Below are positions 4,982 to 6,616 of a stretch of DNA of 6,616 nt, one piece after another (within the stretch, counting starts at the first letter, position 1; each line of letters begins with the position of its first letter). Where the stretch lies: assembly GCA_900552315.1 (NCBI GenBank), contig URZM01000117.1, positions 1 through 6,616 of the forward strand, given 5' to 3'. The translations under genes were made by a program, and so were the position numbers. Below the pieces are notes generated by a model. That model searched no databases and was not told the origin of the DNA. It saw nothing but the letters and a program-made list of their open reading frames with translations. The DNA comes from an uncultured Bacteroidales bacterium. GTDB lineage: Bacteria; Bacteroidota; Bacteroidia; Bacteroidales; Muribaculaceae.

Positions 4982-6616
4982 TCAGAAGCGTATGCCGACG
5001 TTGAAATTGATTTTTATACCTTGGGCGTAGCGGATGCGGTTCGGCCATTTGTTGACGTTGAAATTGTCGTAGTCGAAACGGTTCTGCTGCTGACCGTACA
5101 CCATGATGTCGCGGTTGTTCAGGATGTTGTTCACGCCCAGGTTGAAATTCACCGAGCCGAAGGAGGTGTACAGCACCTTGCCTATGGAGGCGTTCAGCAC
5201 GAAAGCGTTGTTCATCTTGTCCTGCTTGGTGATGGCGTGCAGCTTCTCCATGATGCTCTCCTGCGAATCCCCGGCAGACACTATGCCGTCCATGTAGAAA
5301 TGGCGCATGGGCGAGAGATACATGTACGAGTCGCCCATCCAGGTGCCGTTGATGCCGAAGAACCACTGGTTCGGGGCAGCCCAGTCAATGCCTATGTTGT
5401 AGGCCTGCTGCGGAGCGCCGCCCAGGTAATAGTTCTTCAGGTAGGCGGTCTCCTGGCGGTCGTCATACAGGCCGTTCTCGTATGAGATGTAGGCCGTGGG
5501 ACGGTTCTTGTACTGGGCCTTGGAGTATGTGCCCACGGCCGAGAGGGTGAGCGAAGGGGTTATGGCGTAGCTCAAGCCGAGCTCCACGCCCTTGTACTCG
5601 CGCTCCACACCGTTGAGCAGCGACGTGGCGTTGGTGCCGTTGATGTCGTCATAATAGAGCGTGTACTCCATGCCGTTCCAGGTATGTGTCCAATAGCCCG
5701 TGATGGAGCCCCTGAACCGGTCATAGTTCCACACATAGGCTATGTCGCCGCTCAGGTAGCGCTCGCTGCGCAGGTCAGGCACCGTGGCGTCCTTGATGTT
5801 GGCCGAGATGTAGGAGGTGTAGTAGGAGGGGGCGGTGGTGCCGTAGGCTCCGTGCGCCACGAAATAGTTGCGTCCGTTGAGCTTGTAGGTGGCTCCCACC
5901 TTGATGCCCGCGTTGTCGAAAGTGTGGCGTTTACCCGCGCCGTAAGAGTTCTCCGGGTTGCGGCCGTTCATGAAATTGCCGTGACGCATGAAATTTGTAT
6001 AGGACATGTTCAGGGCATAGTTCACATCCCAGTGCCGGGTGCTTATCTGGTGCTGGATCCAGGCTGCCGCGTTGTAGTAGCGTATGTTGTAGTCATAGCC
6101 TATGGTCTCCCCCTTGGTGGCGTGATGGTTCGGGTTCAGCAGGTTGTTCTGCAGCTTGGGGTCCGTGGTGGCGAAGTCGCGCTCGTAGAACGAGTCGATG
6201 TCGTTCCAGAACTCGCCGCCCAGCAGGTCATACACCGTCTTGTAGAAATGGGAGTCGGTATAGTTGAACGACACGCCCCCCTGCAGCGTCTGCCAGTCGT
6301 TGATGCGGTGGTTGATGTATGAGTTGAACATCCAGGCCGTGCTGTTGGTGTGGCGTGCGCTCAGGATGTAGGAGCTCTGGCCGCGCAGTTCGGGATTGCG
6401 GTCGAAATTGTCGCGGTTCATCACGTTGGCGTAATAGATGGCGTCCCAGTTGATCTGGCTCACGTTGGGGTTTGTGAGCCACTGGTTCGTCACATAGTCG
6501 TATGTGGCCTTCTGCTGCTCATAGAGGGTGGTGCCCGGCTCGGCCGTGGGGGCCACGTAGCTCGGCAGGTAGCGGTAATAGTCCGGACGCGGGTCAGCCG
6601 AGTTGGAGGTGCGCTC
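4982..6616 (-). CDS. TonB-dependent outer-membrane receptor (C-terminal part; start lies beyond the window's right edge)
   Basis: The frame is open from base 6616 to TGA 4982-4984, giving 544 residues that form most of the beta-barrel. Members usually have about 800-1,000 residues, so the signal peptide, any carboxypeptidase-like regulatory domain, TonB box and plug are missing from view. The visible part starts at ADPRPDYYRYLPSYV, a segment common in Bacteroidales receptors. It continues with alternating aromatic-rich strands and loops full of Tyr, Asn and Trp, then LGVNNILNNRDI near the end. The last residues, KINFNVGIRF, fit a C-terminal beta-strand with terminal Phe recognised by the BAM machinery. 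Such receptors import large or scarce ligands across the outer membrane using TonB-ExbBD energy. Its partner is the lipoprotein 41 bp downstream rather than a SusD-like protein, so it is probably not a classical SusC glycan importer. The GTG at 6556 is internal. The substrate cannot be read from the barrel. Confidence 0.9.
   Translation of the reverse strand, partial: ERTSNSADPRPDYYRYLPSYVAPTAEPGTTLYEQQKATYDYVTNQWLTNPNVSQINWDAIYYANVMNRDNFDRNPELRGQSSYILSARHTNSTAWMFNSYINHRINDWQTLQGGVSFNYTDSHFYKTVYDLLGGEFWNDIDSFYERDFATTDPKLQNNLLNPNHHATKGETIGYDYNIRYYNAAAWIQHQISTRHWDVNYALNMSYTNFMRHGNFMNGRNPENSYGAGKRHTFDNAGIKVGATYKLNGRNYFVAHGAYGTTAPSYYTSYISANIKDATVPDLRSERYLSGDIAYVWNYDRFRGSITGYWTHTWNGMEYTLYYDDINGTNATSLLNGVEREYKGVELGLSYAITPSLTLSAVGTYSKAQYKNRPTAYISYENGLYDDRQETAYLKNYYLGGAPQQAYNIGIDWAAPNQWFFGINGTWMGDSYMYLSPMRHFYMDGIVSAGDSQESIMEKLHAITKQDKMNNAFVLNASIGKVLYTSFGSVNFNLGVNNILNNRDIMVYGQQQNRFDYDNFNVNKWPNRIRYAQGIKINFNVGIRF

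Noticed and set aside
4982..6616. Assigning the receptor as a classical SusC glycan importer
   Set aside because: The SusC-defining N-terminal part is outside the window and the downstream gene is not SusD-like, so only the broad TonB-dependent receptor call is supported.

Overview
The window looks like chromosomal DNA from a GC-rich member of the Bacteroidales (Bacteroidota). The evidence is the pairing of a TonB-dependent receptor with a large surface-type lipoprotein built from DUF5689/DUF6359-like modules, an A-rich rather than strong Shine-Dalgarno leader, and Bacteroidota-like SufB and PhoH proteins. ATA is used often for isoleucine despite the high GC content. Family-level placement (for example Muribaculaceae-like or another GC-rich Bacteroidales group) is a guess. 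No phage, IS element, CRISPR array, tRNA or rRNA was seen.

Layout. Positions 1-1670 (+ strand) hold the 3' half of sufB (Fe-S cluster scaffold), followed after 14 bp by a complete phoH/ybeZ-type ATPase gene, probably on one transcript. A strong hairpin at 1701-1732 separates this pair from a converging - strand block and can serve both directions. The - strand block, read from the right edge, is the 3' part of a TonB-dependent outer-membrane receptor (4982 to beyond 6616), a 731-residue lipoprotein (2745-4940), an intrinsic terminator (2691-2725), and a stand-alone homocysteine methyltransferase-domain protein (1731-2660). Coding density is very high. The longest gap is 84 bp, so there is no unexplained stretch over 300 bases.

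How the genes may work together. The receptor and lipoprotein are 41 bp apart and probably form one outer-membrane uptake unit: the lipoprotein would bind or process a ligand at the surface and the receptor would import it. The lipoprotein is not SusD-like. It appears to be built from several OB-fold-like modules around a jelly-roll (choice-of-anchor J-like) domain, and its ligand is unknown. The third - strand gene resembles only the first module of cobalamin-dependent methionine synthase (MetH), with all three zinc cysteines present and none of the later MetH modules nearby. SufB and PhoH are housekeeping proteins, but sufB followed by phoH without sufC/sufD is noteworthy.

The two items most worth following are the multi-OB lipoprotein/receptor pair of unknown substrate and the stand-alone Hcy module.
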